Assembly (NCBI RefSeq): GCF_006970445.1
Contig: NZ_CP033877.1
Coordinates: 752,750-816,749, forward strand
Direction: 5' to 3'
Length of the DNA: 64,000 nt
Origin: Stenotrophomonas maltophilia
Lineage (GTDB): Bacteria > Pseudomonadota > Gammaproteobacteria > Xanthomonadales > Xanthomonadaceae
Part shown: positions 25,268-34,180 of the stretch, in pieces
Position numbering within the stretch: position 1 is the first letter of the stretch
Layout of the letters: every line of letters starts with the position of its first letter
Notes under the pieces: generated by a model
Seen by the model: the letters and a program-made list of their open reading frames with translations, nothing else
Databases searched by the model: none
What the model was told of the DNA's origin: nothing
Made by a program: the position numbers and the translations under genes

Positions 25268-25377
25268 AACCCCAGAGAACCAGCAAACAACCCACCGCGG
25301 AGGGGGCGGCGCCCGATGGCCGGTCTTTCACCCGAACCATGGCATGCTCGGCGCCAAGCCCACCCGGAACCTCCGCC

Positions 25378-25995
25378 ATGCGCCTGTTCACCCGCGTCCT
25401 GCCCCTGATGCTGTTGGCCTCCCTGCTGTCCGGCTGCGGCTACAACGCCATCCAGCAGAAGGATGAAGCGGTCAAGGCCAGCTGGTCGGAGGTCATCAAC
25501 CAGTACAAGCGCCGCGCCGACCTGGTGCCCAACCTGGTGCAGACCGTGAAGGGCTTCGCCAGCCAGGAAGAGCGCGTGCTGACCGAAGTGACCAACGCCC
25601 GTTCGCGTGTCGGCCAGATCAACGTCAACGCCGATGACGAAGCCTCGCTCAAGCAGTTCCAACAGGCCCAGGGCGAACTCGGCAGTGCGCTGTCGCGGCT
25701 GCTGGTGGTCACCGAGAACTATCCGCAGCTGAAGTCCGACCAGAACTTCCGCGACCTGCAGGCGCAGCTGGAAGGCACCGAGAACCGGGTCACCGTCGCG
25801 CGCGGCCGCTACATCCAGCAGGTGCAGGACTACAACACCTACATCCGCTCGTTCCCGCAGGTGATCACCGCCAAGATCTTCGGCTACAAGACCAAGCCGA
25901 ACTTCACCGTGGACAACGAAGCGCAGATCTCCAACGCGCCGGCGGTCGATTTCGGCAACGCGCCGCAGCAGCCGGCACCGCAGCCGGGCCACTGA
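25378..25995 (+). CDS. LemA family lipoprotein
   Basis: A 205-residue protein with a lipoprotein signal (LLASLLSGCGYNAI; lipobox LSGC, Cys 19). The mature part is the LemA fold, a long helical bundle with NQYKRRADLVPNLVQTVKGF at about residues 42-61 and FPQVITAKIFGYKTKPNF near 162. LemA proteins are envelope-anchored and of uncertain function, and they almost always sit beside TPM-domain proteins, as here. ATG 25378 begins the signal. It heads a three-gene unit. Confidence 0.9.
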   Translation: MRLFTRVLPLMLLASLLSGCGYNAIQQKDEAVKASWSEVINQYKRRADLVPNLVQTVKGFASQEERVLTEVTNARSRVGQINVNADDEASLKQFQQAQGELGSALSRLLVVTENYPQLKSDQNFRDLQAQLEGTENRVTVARGRYIQQVQDYNTYIRSFPQVITAKIFGYKTKPNFTVDNEAQISNAPAVDFGNAPQQPAPQPGH

Positions 25996-25998
25996 CCG

Positions 25999-26886
25999 AT
26001 GCGCCTGGCCACTGCGCTGCTGGCACTGCTGCTGTGGCTGCCGCTGGCAGCGCAGGCGCAGCAGCTGGCGTCGATTCCTGCGCTGGATTCACCGGTGGTC
26101 GATACCACCGGCACGCTGGACGCCATGCAGAAGCAGGCGCTGGTGCAGCAGGCGCTTGAACTGCAGCAGCGCAAGGGCAGCCAGCTGCAGGTGCTGGTGG
26201 TGCCCACCACCCAGCCGGAGGACATCGCGCAGTACACCACGCGGGTCTTCGACCAATGGCAGATCGGCCGCAAGGGCGTGGATGACGGCGTGCTGCTGGT
26301 GGTGGCCAAGGACGACCGGCGCGTGCGCATCGAGCCGGGCTACGGTCTTGAAGGCGCCATCCCCGATGCCATCGCCAACCGGGTCATCCAGGAATACCTG
26401 GTCCCACGCTTCCGCAGCGGCGACTACGCCGGTGGCATCACCGATGCCACGGCGGTACTGGTCAAGCTGATCGACGGCGAAACGCTGCCTGCACCGGTCA
26501 GTGGCCATCGCGGGCGGGAGCCTGGCGGTGGCGGCGACAGCTGGTTCCTGGCGTTGTTCATCGGTGTGTTCGCCGGCAGCATCCTGCGCGGTGTGTTCTC
26601 GCGCGTGCCGCGTCCGCTGCGTGGCCTGCTCGGCGGCGCGGGTGCAGCGCTGCTGGCCTTCGTGTTCACCTCCACCGTGCTGGCCAGCGGTGTGGCCGGC
26701 ATCGTGGGCCTGATCGTGGCGATGCTCTCCGGCCACCCGGGCCGCTTTGCCGGCGGCGGTGGCTGGGGCGGCGGCAGCTGGGGAGGCGGAGGTGGCTTCG
26801 GAGGAGGCGGTGGATTCGGTGGTGGCGGCGGCTGGGGCGGTGGCGGCGGCCGTTCCGGCGGCGGCGGCGCTTCGGGAGGCTGGTGA
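25999..26886 (+). CDS. TPM-domain (YgcG-like) membrane protein with glycine-rich tail
   Basis: A 295-residue protein. Signal peptide about residues 1-21, then a TPM_phosphatase (YgcG) domain at about 35-160 with VVDTTGTLD, VLVVPTTQ and RIEPGYGLEGAIPDA. Then two hydrophobic segments at about 178-198 and 210-240, and a 45-residue tail made almost only of Gly with Trp, Phe and Ser. Such tails are typical of the YgcG/LemA partner protein. It starts three bases after the lemA stop. Confidence 0.85.
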   Translation: MRLATALLALLLWLPLAAQAQQLASIPALDSPVVDTTGTLDAMQKQALVQQALELQQRKGSQLQVLVVPTTQPEDIAQYTTRVFDQWQIGRKGVDDGVLLVVAKDDRRVRIEPGYGLEGAIPDAIANRVIQEYLVPRFRSGDYAGGITDATAVLVKLIDGETLPAPVSGHRGREPGGGGDSWFLALFIGVFAGSILRGVFSRVPRPLRGLLGGAGAALLAFVFTSTVLASGVAGIVGLIVAMLSGHPGRFAGGGGWGGGSWGGGGGFGGGGGFGGGGGWGGGGGRSGGGGASGGW

Positions 26887-27380
26887 TGATCCAACGTCTA
26901 TGTCGCCATGTGTTTTCGCCGTCGGTACGGCGCGCGTTCCCACCCGCCACATTGCAGGCGATCACCGAGGCCATTGCGGCCGGTGAGCAGCGCCACGGCG
27001 GGCAGGTGATGTTCGCGGTGGAAGCGGACCTGCCGCTGGCCGCGCTGTGGCACAAGGTCACCCCGCGCCAGGCCGCCGAGCATGCCTTCGCCCGCCTGCG
27101 CACCTGGGATACCACCCATAACAACGGCGTACTGATCTATCTGCTGCTGGCCGACCACGCCATCGAGATCGTCGCCGACCGTGGCCTGCATGGCCGGGTC
27201 AGCCCGGCGCAGTGGCAGCGGGTCTGCACGCACCTGCGCGAGGGGTTGCGGGGCCCGAACCCGGTCGAGGCGCTGCGCGGCGCCATCGAAGAGGTCTCGA
27301 CCCTGGTGGAGGGGCACTTTCCGGCCTCGATGCGGTCAGACGATGACGGCCTGCCCAACACACCCCAGCTCCTTGGTTGA
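26886..27380 (+). CDS. second TPM-domain protein, soluble
   Basis: A 164-residue protein with a TPM domain (HGGQVMFAVEADLPLAALW near residue 38, TWDTTHNNGVLIYLLLADHA near 76, EIVADRGLHGRV near 96) but no signal peptide and no tail. It overlaps the previous stop (TGATG). The pair of TPM proteins behind LemA is a common arrangement. An alternative GTG start lies three bases upstream. Confidence 0.83.
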   Translation: MIQRLCRHVFSPSVRRAFPPATLQAITEAIAAGEQRHGGQVMFAVEADLPLAALWHKVTPRQAAEHAFARLRTWDTTHNNGVLIYLLLADHAIEIVADRGLHGRVSPAQWQRVCTHLREGLRGPNPVEALRGAIEEVSTLVEGHFPASMRSDDDGLPNTPQLLG

Positions 27381-27431
27381 GCCGGGGCGGCACTGGCCCG
27401 AGAATAGGCGTTCAACCGCAAGGCACCTTCC

Positions 27432-28315
27432 ATGATCTATTTCCACGACATCGACCCCATCGCCCTCTCGCTGGGGCCGATCAAGGTGCATTGGTACGGC
27501 ATCATGTACCTGCTCGGCTTCACTGCGGCCTGGCTGCTGGGCCGCAAGCGCATCGCCGACGGGCGCCTGCCGGGGGTCGATGCCAACGGCTTCTCCGACC
27601 TGCTGTTCTACGCCATGCTCGGCGTGGTGCTGGGCGGACGCATCGGCTACATGCTGTTCTACGCGCTGGGCGATTTCCTGCACAACCCGCTGCTGCTGTT
27701 CAAGGTGTGGGACGGTGGCATGAGCTTCCACGGTGGCCTGCTGGGCGTGATCGCCGCCTGCTGGTGGTGGTCGCGCAAGCACAGGCTGCATTTCTTCGAC
27801 ACCATGGATTTCATGGCGCCGCTGGTGCCGCTGGGCCTGGGCTTCGGCCGCATCGGCAACTTCATCGGTGCCGAGCTGTGGGGCAAGTACACCGACGGTA
27901 CCTGGGGCGTGGTGTTCCCGTCCGGCCTGCCGGCTCCGCTGAACCAGCTCGACCACGCGACGCTGCAGGCGCAGTTCGCGACCGGCGCGCTGAACCAGTT
28001 CGCCCGCCATCCCTCGCAACTGTATGAAGCGTTGCTGGAGGGCCTGGTGATGTTCGTGGTGCTGTGGACGGTGTCGGCCAAGCCGCGTCATCGCTATCTG
28101 GTCGGTGGCCTGTTCGCGCTGCTGTACGGCCTGTTCCGCTTCGCCGTCGAGTTCGTGCGCATGCCCGACAACGGCGTCTACGTGGCCTTCGACTGGCTGA
28201 CCCGCGGCCAGATCCTCAGCCTGCCGCTGATCGCCTTCGGCCTGGTGCTGCTGGTGATGTCGCGCCGCGCACCGGTACTGCAGCCGCAGCTGCCGGTGGC
28301 CACCGAGGGCAAGGC

Positions 28316-28319
<4 letters not shown>
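27432..28319 (+). CDS. lgt: prolipoprotein diacylglyceryl transferase
   Basis: A 295-residue inner-membrane enzyme that transfers diacylglycerol from phosphatidylglycerol to the lipobox cysteine, the first step of lipoprotein maturation. Seven helices are predicted. The essential motifs are present: the YLLGF region near residue 26, [10 protein letters not shown] near 63, MSFHGGLLG near 98 with catalytic His, and [15 protein letters not shown] near 140 with essential Arg. Its stop overlaps the thyA start by four bases, as in E. coli lgt-thyA. Confidence 0.96.
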
Positions 28320-29106
<787 letters not shown>

Positions 29107-29110
<4 letters not shown>

Positions 29111-29670
29111 GTACCCGCCTGCGTTCCAGGGGCCTGCTGGCGCTGTGCGGCATGCTGCCGTTGGCCATGGTGCAGGCCGGACCCGCCGATGCGTTGTCGT
29201 TGGCCCGGCAGGTCAATGAGCAGATCGTGCACAAGCACATGCGCGAGGAAGTGCAGGCGTTCGCCGGGGCATTCAACGGCAGCACGATGTTGCCCCAGGA
29301 TGTGCCGGAAGGGTGCCGGGCGCAGATGCATGAGGCGGTAACCGGGATGTACACGGCGATGACCGAGCATCTGAAGGCCGGTATCGAGGATCCGGTCTAC
29401 CAGCGCACGCTCGAGCAGCAGCTGGCCAACGTCTATTCCAGCGACCAGTTGAAGGCATTTCTGGCACGTCGTGCCAGCACCGACACCGCTGCGTTGTCGG
29501 CAGACATCCTGTCAGGACCGGGCCTGAAGGATATCGAAGAGGCGCAGAAGCAGAAGATCCTCGGTGGCCTGGATGAGCGGTCCACGTCCAACCCTGCGCT
29601 GGCTGCGGCGTTGCAGGCTGCCAGTGCCGCGAACGCTGCCTGCGAACGCCTGCAGATCGACGCCAGCTGA
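29107..29670 (+). CDS. secreted helical protein of unknown function
   Basis: A 187-residue protein with a signal peptide (about residues 1-24, cleavage near VQAG) and a mainly helical mature part. The length and helical pattern recall DUF2059-type periplasmic proteins, but the match is weak. The ATG overlaps the thyA stop (ATGA), and folA follows 13 bases later, so it is embedded in the thymidylate/folate unit. A role in that pathway is unlikely for a secreted protein. Confidence 0.62.
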
Positions 29671-29683
29671 GGAGGTGGCAGCA

Positions 29684-30175
29684 ATGAAGCTCTCGATGAT
29701 CGTGGCACTGGACCGCAACCGTGGCATCGGTCAGGGCAATGCCATGCCCTGGCACCTGCCGGATGATTTCAAGCACTTCAAGGCGCTCACCCTGGGCAAG
29801 CCGATCCTGATGGGGCGCAAGACCGCCGAGTCGATCGGCCGCGTGCTGCCGGGGCGGACCAATCTGGTGCTGACCCGCAGCGGCCAGGTGCCGTTCGAGG
29901 GCATGCGTGCGGTGGCGTCGCTGGACGAGGCGAAGGCGATTGCCGAAGGCGAGGGGGCCAGCGAGCTGTGCATCATCGGCGGCGGCGAGATCTTCCACCA
30001 GATGCTGGACCAGGCCAGTGACCTGTACCTGACCTGGGTCGATGCCGAAGTCCCCGCCGATACCCATTTCCCCGAAGTGGACGTGCAGGACTGGCGGGAA
30101 GTGAGCAGCGAGCCGCACCCGGCCGACGAACGACACGCCTACGCGTTCCGCTTCGTGCACTACGTGCGCCGCTGA
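29684..30175 (+). CDS. folA: dihydrofolate reductase
   Basis: A 163-residue enzyme that reduces dihydrofolate with NADPH. The active-site acid is Asp 28 in MPWHLPDDFKHFK. NADPH-binding motifs are LMGRKTAESIG near 46 and IIGGGEIFHQML near 98. This is the trimethoprim target. A ribosome site (GAGGAGGT) precedes ATG 29684. Downstream are a short tandem repeat and a REP pair. Confidence 0.96.
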   Translation: MKLSMIVALDRNRGIGQGNAMPWHLPDDFKHFKALTLGKPILMGRKTAESIGRVLPGRTNLVLTRSGQVPFEGMRAVASLDEAKAIAEGEGASELCIIGGGEIFHQMLDQASDLYLTWVDAEVPADTHFPEVDVQDWREVSSEPHPADERHAYAFRFVHYVRR

Positions 30176-30185
30176 TCGCGGAAAT

Positions 30186-30230
30186 ACCAACGAAAACACC
30201 GACGAAAACACTGACGAAAACACCGACGGG
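30186..30230 (+). repeat. short 12-base tandem repeat
   Basis: The unit CCGACGAAAACA occurs about three times with single changes (CCAACG, CCGACG, CTGACG, CCGACG before GAAAACA or GGGC). It is AT-richer than its surroundings. Three short copies only, so it is a minor direct repeat after folA. Confidence 0.6.
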
Positions 30231-30231
30231 C

Positions 30232-30315
30232 TAGAGTCGACTGTTAGTTGATTATCGCGCGCAGCGCGGGGTTTTCAGGGGGCGTCAGGAGCAGTCGACT
30301 AACAGTCGACTCTAC
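30232..30315. repeat. SMAG REP inverted pair
   Basis: TAGAGTCGACTGTTAGTTG at 30232-30250 is mirrored by AACAGTCGACTCTAC at 30301-30315, preceded by CAGTCGACT. The pair makes a long hairpin between the convergent folA and DUF1287 genes and probably closes both transcripts. Confidence 0.8.
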
Positions 30316-30326
30316 CGGGACTGTCG

Positions 30327-30971
30327 CTACGGCGCCCGGTAATGCCCGATGATCGCGTGCTGGAACAGCAGGTTTTCTTCGCGCGTGCCGCGCGCGATGT
30401 TGTGCAGCACCAGCGGTGTGCCATTGGCCAGGCGCCGGTCAGAGACGATGCCCACGTGCAGCAGGCCGTTGCCATTGAGCTTCCAGGCAACGATGTCGCC
30501 GGCCGCGTAGTCGGCGGCGACGGCCGTGATCGGTTGCTGCCAACCCTGCCGTTCGAACCAGCGCATCAGGTTCGGTACGCGACGATGATCGATGTTGCGA
30601 TCCGGCCGTGACAGGCCCCAGATCGCGGGATAGGCACTGAAGCTGCCGCGCATGTCTTCATGCACGCGCGCCTGCAGGTCCAGGCCCTGGCTGCGCAGCG
30701 CGCGCACCACCACATCGGTGCACACGCCGCGATCGAGCGGGACGTCTCCACCGGGATAGGCCAGCACCTGATAGGCAGGGTCGTAGCGGGTGGTGACGCC
30801 GATCTGCGCGCGCGCCGCGGCCACCAGTGGCGGCGAAGGCGCCTGCGGTTGCGATGGCGCGTGGCCGGCGTTTCCGGCGCCGGTGGGGGCCGGGGCCGAA
30901 GTGGGCTGGCAGCCGCTGGCCAGGGCCAGCGTCAGCAGCACCGTCCATGGTGCCCGGCCGCGCCGCGTCAT
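30327..30971 (-). CDS. DUF1287 secreted amidase-like lipoprotein
   Basis: A 214-residue protein with a lipoprotein-like signal (LTLALASGCQPTS; Cys 21), a Pro/Ala-rich linker and a DUF1287 domain from about residue 48. DUF1287 belongs to the NlpC/P60-like cysteine peptidase superfamily. The likely nucleophile is Cys in DRGVCTDVVVRALR near 84. His residues follow in NIDHRRVPN and LLHVGIVSD, and LVLHNIARGT closes the fold. A cell-wall role is inferred. ATG 30971 overlaps the apaH stop by four bases. Confidence 0.8.
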   Translation of the reverse strand: MTRRGRAPWTVLLTLALASGCQPTSAPAPTGAGNAGHAPSQPQAPSPPLVAAARAQIGVTTRYDPAYQVLAYPGGDVPLDRGVCTDVVVRALRSQGLDLQARVHEDMRGSFSAYPAIWGLSRPDRNIDHRRVPNLMRWFERQGWQQPITAVAADYAAGDIVAWKLNGNGLLHVGIVSDRRLANGTPLVLHNIARGTREENLLFQHAIIGHYRAP

Positions 30972-31984
30972 GCCTGCGGCGGGGGACTGTTGCTGCCGGG
31001 GCCCGCAGAGCCACCACCACCACGGCGACGACGGCGGCGGGGACCACGGTTGCCCGGGTTGGCAGCGGCGGCGTTGCCGCCGCCCTGTTCCTTGCCCTGC
31101 GCCGCAGTGGCGGGGCGCTCGTGCGCCGGTCGCGCCGGCGGGCGGGCGTTGGGCACCGGTGCCGGTACATCGCGGCCCGGCACCTGCACCACGCGCAGTT
31201 CGTCGGTATCGAGCTGGATCGCGGTCAGCTTGCCGCCCCACACCGCGCCGGTGTCGATGGCATGCACGCCCTGGGTGATGGTCAGGCCCAGCGCCGACCA
31301 ATGGCCGCAGACGACCTTGAGGTCGCGCTCGACCCGGCCCGGCACTTCGAACCAGGGATACAGCCCCTGCTCCTGCGTGCCCGGCGTGCCCTTGTCCTCG
31401 ATGCCGATGCGCCCACGCGGGGTGCAGTAGCGCATGCGGGTGAGCACGTTGATGATCGCGCGCGAACGGTCGTAGCCGGACAGGTTCGGGGCCCAGCTCG
31501 GCTTGTCTCCGTACATGTTGCGGAACAGCTTGCGGTAGCCGGCGCCATGCAGCTGCACCTCGACCTCGGCGGCATGCTTCTCGGCCATCTGCGTGGTCCA
31601 CTTCGGCGCCAGGCCGGCATGCACCATCATCCAGCCCAGTTCACGGTCCACATGCACCAGCTTCTGCAGGCGCAGCCAGTCCAGCAGTTCGTCGCGGTCC
31701 TCGGCCTGCACGATGCGCAGCAGGTCCGGGTTGACCTTGCGCTGTTCCTCTTCGGTGCGTGCACCGACGGCCAACAGCGAAAGATCATGGTTGCCCAGCA
31801 CCACCACGCTGTGCTCGCGCAGCGAATGCACCAGCCGCAGCGTTTCCAGCGACTGGCCGCCACGGTTGACCAGGTCGCCGCAGAACCACAGGGTGTCCTG
31901 CGCCGGGTCGAAGCGGATTTTCTCCAGCAATCGCTGGGTGACGTCATAGCAGCCCTGCAGGTCGCCGATCGCCCACACACTCAT
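30968..31984 (-). CDS. apaH: symmetrical bis(5'-nucleosyl)-tetraphosphatase with long basic tail
   Basis: A 338-residue metallophosphatase that cleaves Ap4A to two ADP and removes Np4A caps from RNA. Motifs: GDLQGCYD at 7-14, FCGDLVNRG near 35, VVLGNHDLSLL near 62, and WMMVHAGLAPKW near 118. E. coli ApaH has about 280 residues. Here the last 60 or so are a Pro/Ala/Gly-rich, highly basic extension with a run of six arginines followed by glycines. Follows apaG by 15 bases, as in other gammaproteobacteria. Confidence 0.93.
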   Translation of the reverse strand: MSVWAIGDLQGCYDVTQRLLEKIRFDPAQDTLWFCGDLVNRGGQSLETLRLVHSLREHSVVVLGNHDLSLLAVGARTEEEQRKVNPDLLRIVQAEDRDELLDWLRLQKLVHVDRELGWMMVHAGLAPKWTTQMAEKHAAEVEVQLHGAGYRKLFRNMYGDKPSWAPNLSGYDRSRAIINVLTRMRYCTPRGRIGIEDKGTPGTQEQGLYPWFEVPGRVERDLKVVCGHWSALGLTITQGVHAIDTGAVWGGKLTAIQLDTDELRVVQVPGRDVPAPVPNARPPARPAHERPATAAQGKEQGGGNAAAANPGNRGPRRRRRRGGGGSAGPGSNSPPPQA

Positions 31985-31999
31985 CGTTCGGCCTCCGTG

Positions 32000-32383
32000 T
32001 CAGTGCAGGGTACGCGGGACGGCCAGCACGAACGGTGCGACCGGCGCGGCAAATTCGGTGCCATCGTCGGCGACCATGTCGTAGTGCCCCTGCATGGTCC
32101 CGTGATCGGTCCCCAGCATGACACCGGACGTGTAACGGAAGTCTTCACCGGGGCGCAGCCGCGGCTGCTCGCCGATCACTCCGTCGCCATCGACATGCTC
32201 GACACGGCCATTGGCATCGGTGATGCGCCAGTGGCGTGCGACCAGGCGTGCAGCGACCCGCCCCTGGTTGTGGATGCGGATCGTGTAGGCGAACGCAAAG
32301 CGACCGTCTTCCGGCGCGGATTGATCGTCGAGGAAGCGCGGCGCGACTTCGACGGAGATGGCATAAACGTCAGCGTCTTCCAT
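32000..32383 (-). CDS. apaG: ApaG (CorD) domain protein
   Basis: A 127-residue beta-sandwich protein. It has the core [22 protein letters not shown] at about residues 28-49 (quoted here in part) and the [22 protein letters not shown] motif with MQGHYDM near 100. ApaG is linked to ApaH in gene order and in Mg/Co resistance phenotypes; its biochemical role is unsettled. ATG 32383 gives [13 protein letters not shown], the usual family start. Confidence 0.93.
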   Translation of the reverse strand: MEDADVYAISVEVAPRFLDDQSAPEDGRFAFAYTIRIHNQGRVAARLVARHWRITDANGRVEHVDGDGVIGEQPRLRPGEDFRYTSGVMLGTDHGTMQGHYDMVADDGTEFAAPVAPFVLAVPRTLH

Positions 32384-32396
32384 ACCGGCAGTGTAA

Positions 32397-33200
32397 TCAG
32401 GAGGCATTGGCCAAAGCGATGAATTCGGCCACGTCCAGCTGTTCGGCGCGGGCATCGGGACGCACGCCGGCGGCGATGAACTGCTCGGCGGACACCACGT
32501 TGTTCAGGGCATTGCGCAGGGTCTTGCGGCGCTGCCCGAAGGCGGCCTTGACCACGTCGGCGAAGCGCTTGTGGTCGTTGATGTTGATCGTGGCCGGGTC
32601 ACGCGGCACCAGCCGCACCACGGCCGAATCGACCTTCGGCGGCGGCCGGAACGCGCCCGGCGGCACCACGAACAGCGACGTCACCTGGCAGTAGGCCTGC
32701 AGCATCACGCTGAGGCGGCCATAGACCTTGCTGCCGGGGCCGGCTGCCATGCGGTCGACCACTTCCTTCTGCAGCATGAAGTGCATGTCGCGGATGACCG
32801 CGGCGTGCTCCAGCGCGTGGAACAGGATCGGCGAGGAGATGTTGTAGGGCAGGTTGCCGACCAGGCGGATCGGCTGGCCGTCGGCCAGTTCGGTGAAGTC
32901 CACGCGCAGCACGTCGCGATGGACGATGGTCAGCTCGCCCAGCGGCTCGGCGGCGGCGGTCAGTGGCGCGATCAGGTCGCGGTCGAACTCGATCACCGTC
33001 AGCGTGGGGTGCACGCGCAGCAGCGGCAGGGTGATCGCGCCCTGGCCGGGACCGATCTCGACCAGGCGGTCACCGTCTTTCGGGTTGACCGCCATCACGA
33101 TCTTGTCGATGTAGTGGCGGTCGGCCAGGAAATGCTGGCCAAGCTGCTTCTTGGCTGGTGCGGTGAACACCGGGCCGGAGGGGGAATGCGGGGAATTCAT
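32397..33200 (-). CDS. rsmA: 16S rRNA (adenine(1518)-N6/adenine(1519)-N6)-dimethyltransferase
   Basis: A 267-residue enzyme (KsgA) that dimethylates two adjacent adenines in helix 45 of 16S rRNA late in 30S assembly. Motifs: [11 protein letters not shown] near 18, [15 protein letters not shown] near 48, and the catalytic [16 protein letters not shown] near 117 (motif IV NLPY). Loss of the enzyme gives kasugamycin resistance in other bacteria. ATG 33200 overlaps pdxA by four bases. Confidence 0.96.
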   Translation of the reverse strand: MNSPHSPSGPVFTAPAKKQLGQHFLADRHYIDKIVMAVNPKDGDRLVEIGPGQGAITLPLLRVHPTLTVIEFDRDLIAPLTAAAEPLGELTIVHRDVLRVDFTELADGQPIRLVGNLPYNISSPILFHALEHAAVIRDMHFMLQKEVVDRMAAGPGSKVYGRLSVMLQAYCQVTSLFVVPPGAFRPPPKVDSAVVRLVPRDPATININDHKRFADVVKAAFGQRRKTLRNALNNVVSAEQFIAAGVRPDARAEQLDVAEFIALANAS

Positions 33201-34177
33201 GCGCCCAGTGTACGTTGCCGCGCAAGCTGCGCACACAGCGTCGTTGCCGCCTGCAGGCTGGAGGGATCGGCGATGCCGCGGCCGGCCAGGTCCAGTGCGG
33301 TGCCATGGTCCACCGCCACGCGCGGGTAGGGCAGGCCCAGGGTCAGATTCACCGCCTGCTCGAAGCCGGAATACTTCAGTACCGGCAGGCCCTGGTCGTG
33401 GTACATCGCCAATACGGTGTCGAAGCCGGCCAGCTTGGCCGGCAGGAAGGCGGTGTCGGCCGGCAGCGGCCCGACCAGGTCCATGCCCTCCGCGCGCAGG
33501 CGCTGCAGCAGGGGGATGACCAGGTCCAGTTCCTCGCGGCCCAGGTGGCCGTCTTCGCCGGCGTGCGGGTTCAGGCCGAGCACGGCGATGCGCGGTGCGG
33601 GCAGGCCGAATTCGCGGCGCAATGCCGCATGCACGGTGCGCAGCGTGTGCTCCAGGCCCGGGGCGGTGATCGCATCGGCCACCTCGCGCAGCGGCAGGTG
33701 GGTGGTGGCCAGGGCCACGCGCACGATGTGGTTGGCCAGCATCATCACCACCTTCACCCCGGCCTGGTCGGCCAGCAGTTCAGTGGTGCCGCTGTAGGCA
33801 ATGCCGCCTTCGTTGATGACCGCCTTGTGCACCGGGCCGGTCACCACGCCGTGCAGTTCGCCGGACAGGCAGGCCTGGCCGGCGCCGAGCAGGGCGCCAA
33901 TGACCGCGCCGGCATTGGCTGGATCGGCCTGGCCGAAGTGGCTGGGTGCAGTGTTACGTACGGCGCGCAGGCGCAGATCGCCGGGGACGCGTGCTTCGGC
34001 GTCCTCGGGCAGCAGTTGCAGGGGCAGATTCAGCGCGGCTGCGGCCGCGCACAGGGTGTCCGGGTCGGCAAAGGCCAGCAGCCGGCAATCTTCACGCGGC
34101 TGCTGGACGAGTCGGACACACAGCTCCGGGCCGATCCCGGCGGGCTCGCCCGGTACCAGAGCGAGCTCGGGGCGCAT
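33197..34177 (-). CDS. pdxA: 4-hydroxythreonine-4-phosphate dehydrogenase
   Basis: A 326-residue NAD-dependent enzyme of pyridoxal phosphate synthesis (DXP-dependent route). It starts with LVPGEPAGIGPELC, the family signature. Metal-binding histidines are in HNPHAGE-like LGLNPHAGEDGH near 207 and in AMYHDQGLPVLKY near 262, with the C-terminal DHGTALDLAGRG. It follows surA directly, the order found in E. coli. Confidence 0.95.
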   Translation of the reverse strand: MRPELALVPGEPAGIGPELCVRLVQQPREDCRLLAFADPDTLCAAAAALNLPLQLLPEDAEARVPGDLRLRAVRNTAPSHFGQADPANAGAVIGALLGAGQACLSGELHGVVTGPVHKAVINEGGIAYSGTTELLADQAGVKVVMMLANHIVRVALATTHLPLREVADAITAPGLEHTLRTVHAALRREFGLPAPRIAVLGLNPHAGEDGHLGREELDLVIPLLQRLRAEGMDLVGPLPADTAFLPAKLAGFDTVLAMYHDQGLPVLKYSGFEQAVNLTLGLPYPRVAVDHGTALDLAGRGIADPSSLQAATTLCAQLARQRTLGA

Positions 34178-34180
34178 CGG

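Larger units (their letters stand above)
24828..25377. other. 550-base intergenic region holding two hairpin elements and a REP
   Basis: No coding frame is convincing here. The region holds covarying hairpin copy 2 (plus orientation), one GTAG-headed palindrome at 25066, an AT-rich patch at about 25094-25135 (TTTTGCTTTTGATTTTTTCT), and covarying hairpin copy 3 in the opposite orientation. The lemA promoter must lie near or inside copy 3 or in the last 110 bases. Confidence 0.7.

Noticed and set aside
30186..30230. Short tandem repeat considered as a CRISPR array
   Set aside because: Units are 12 bases with no spacers and only three copies.
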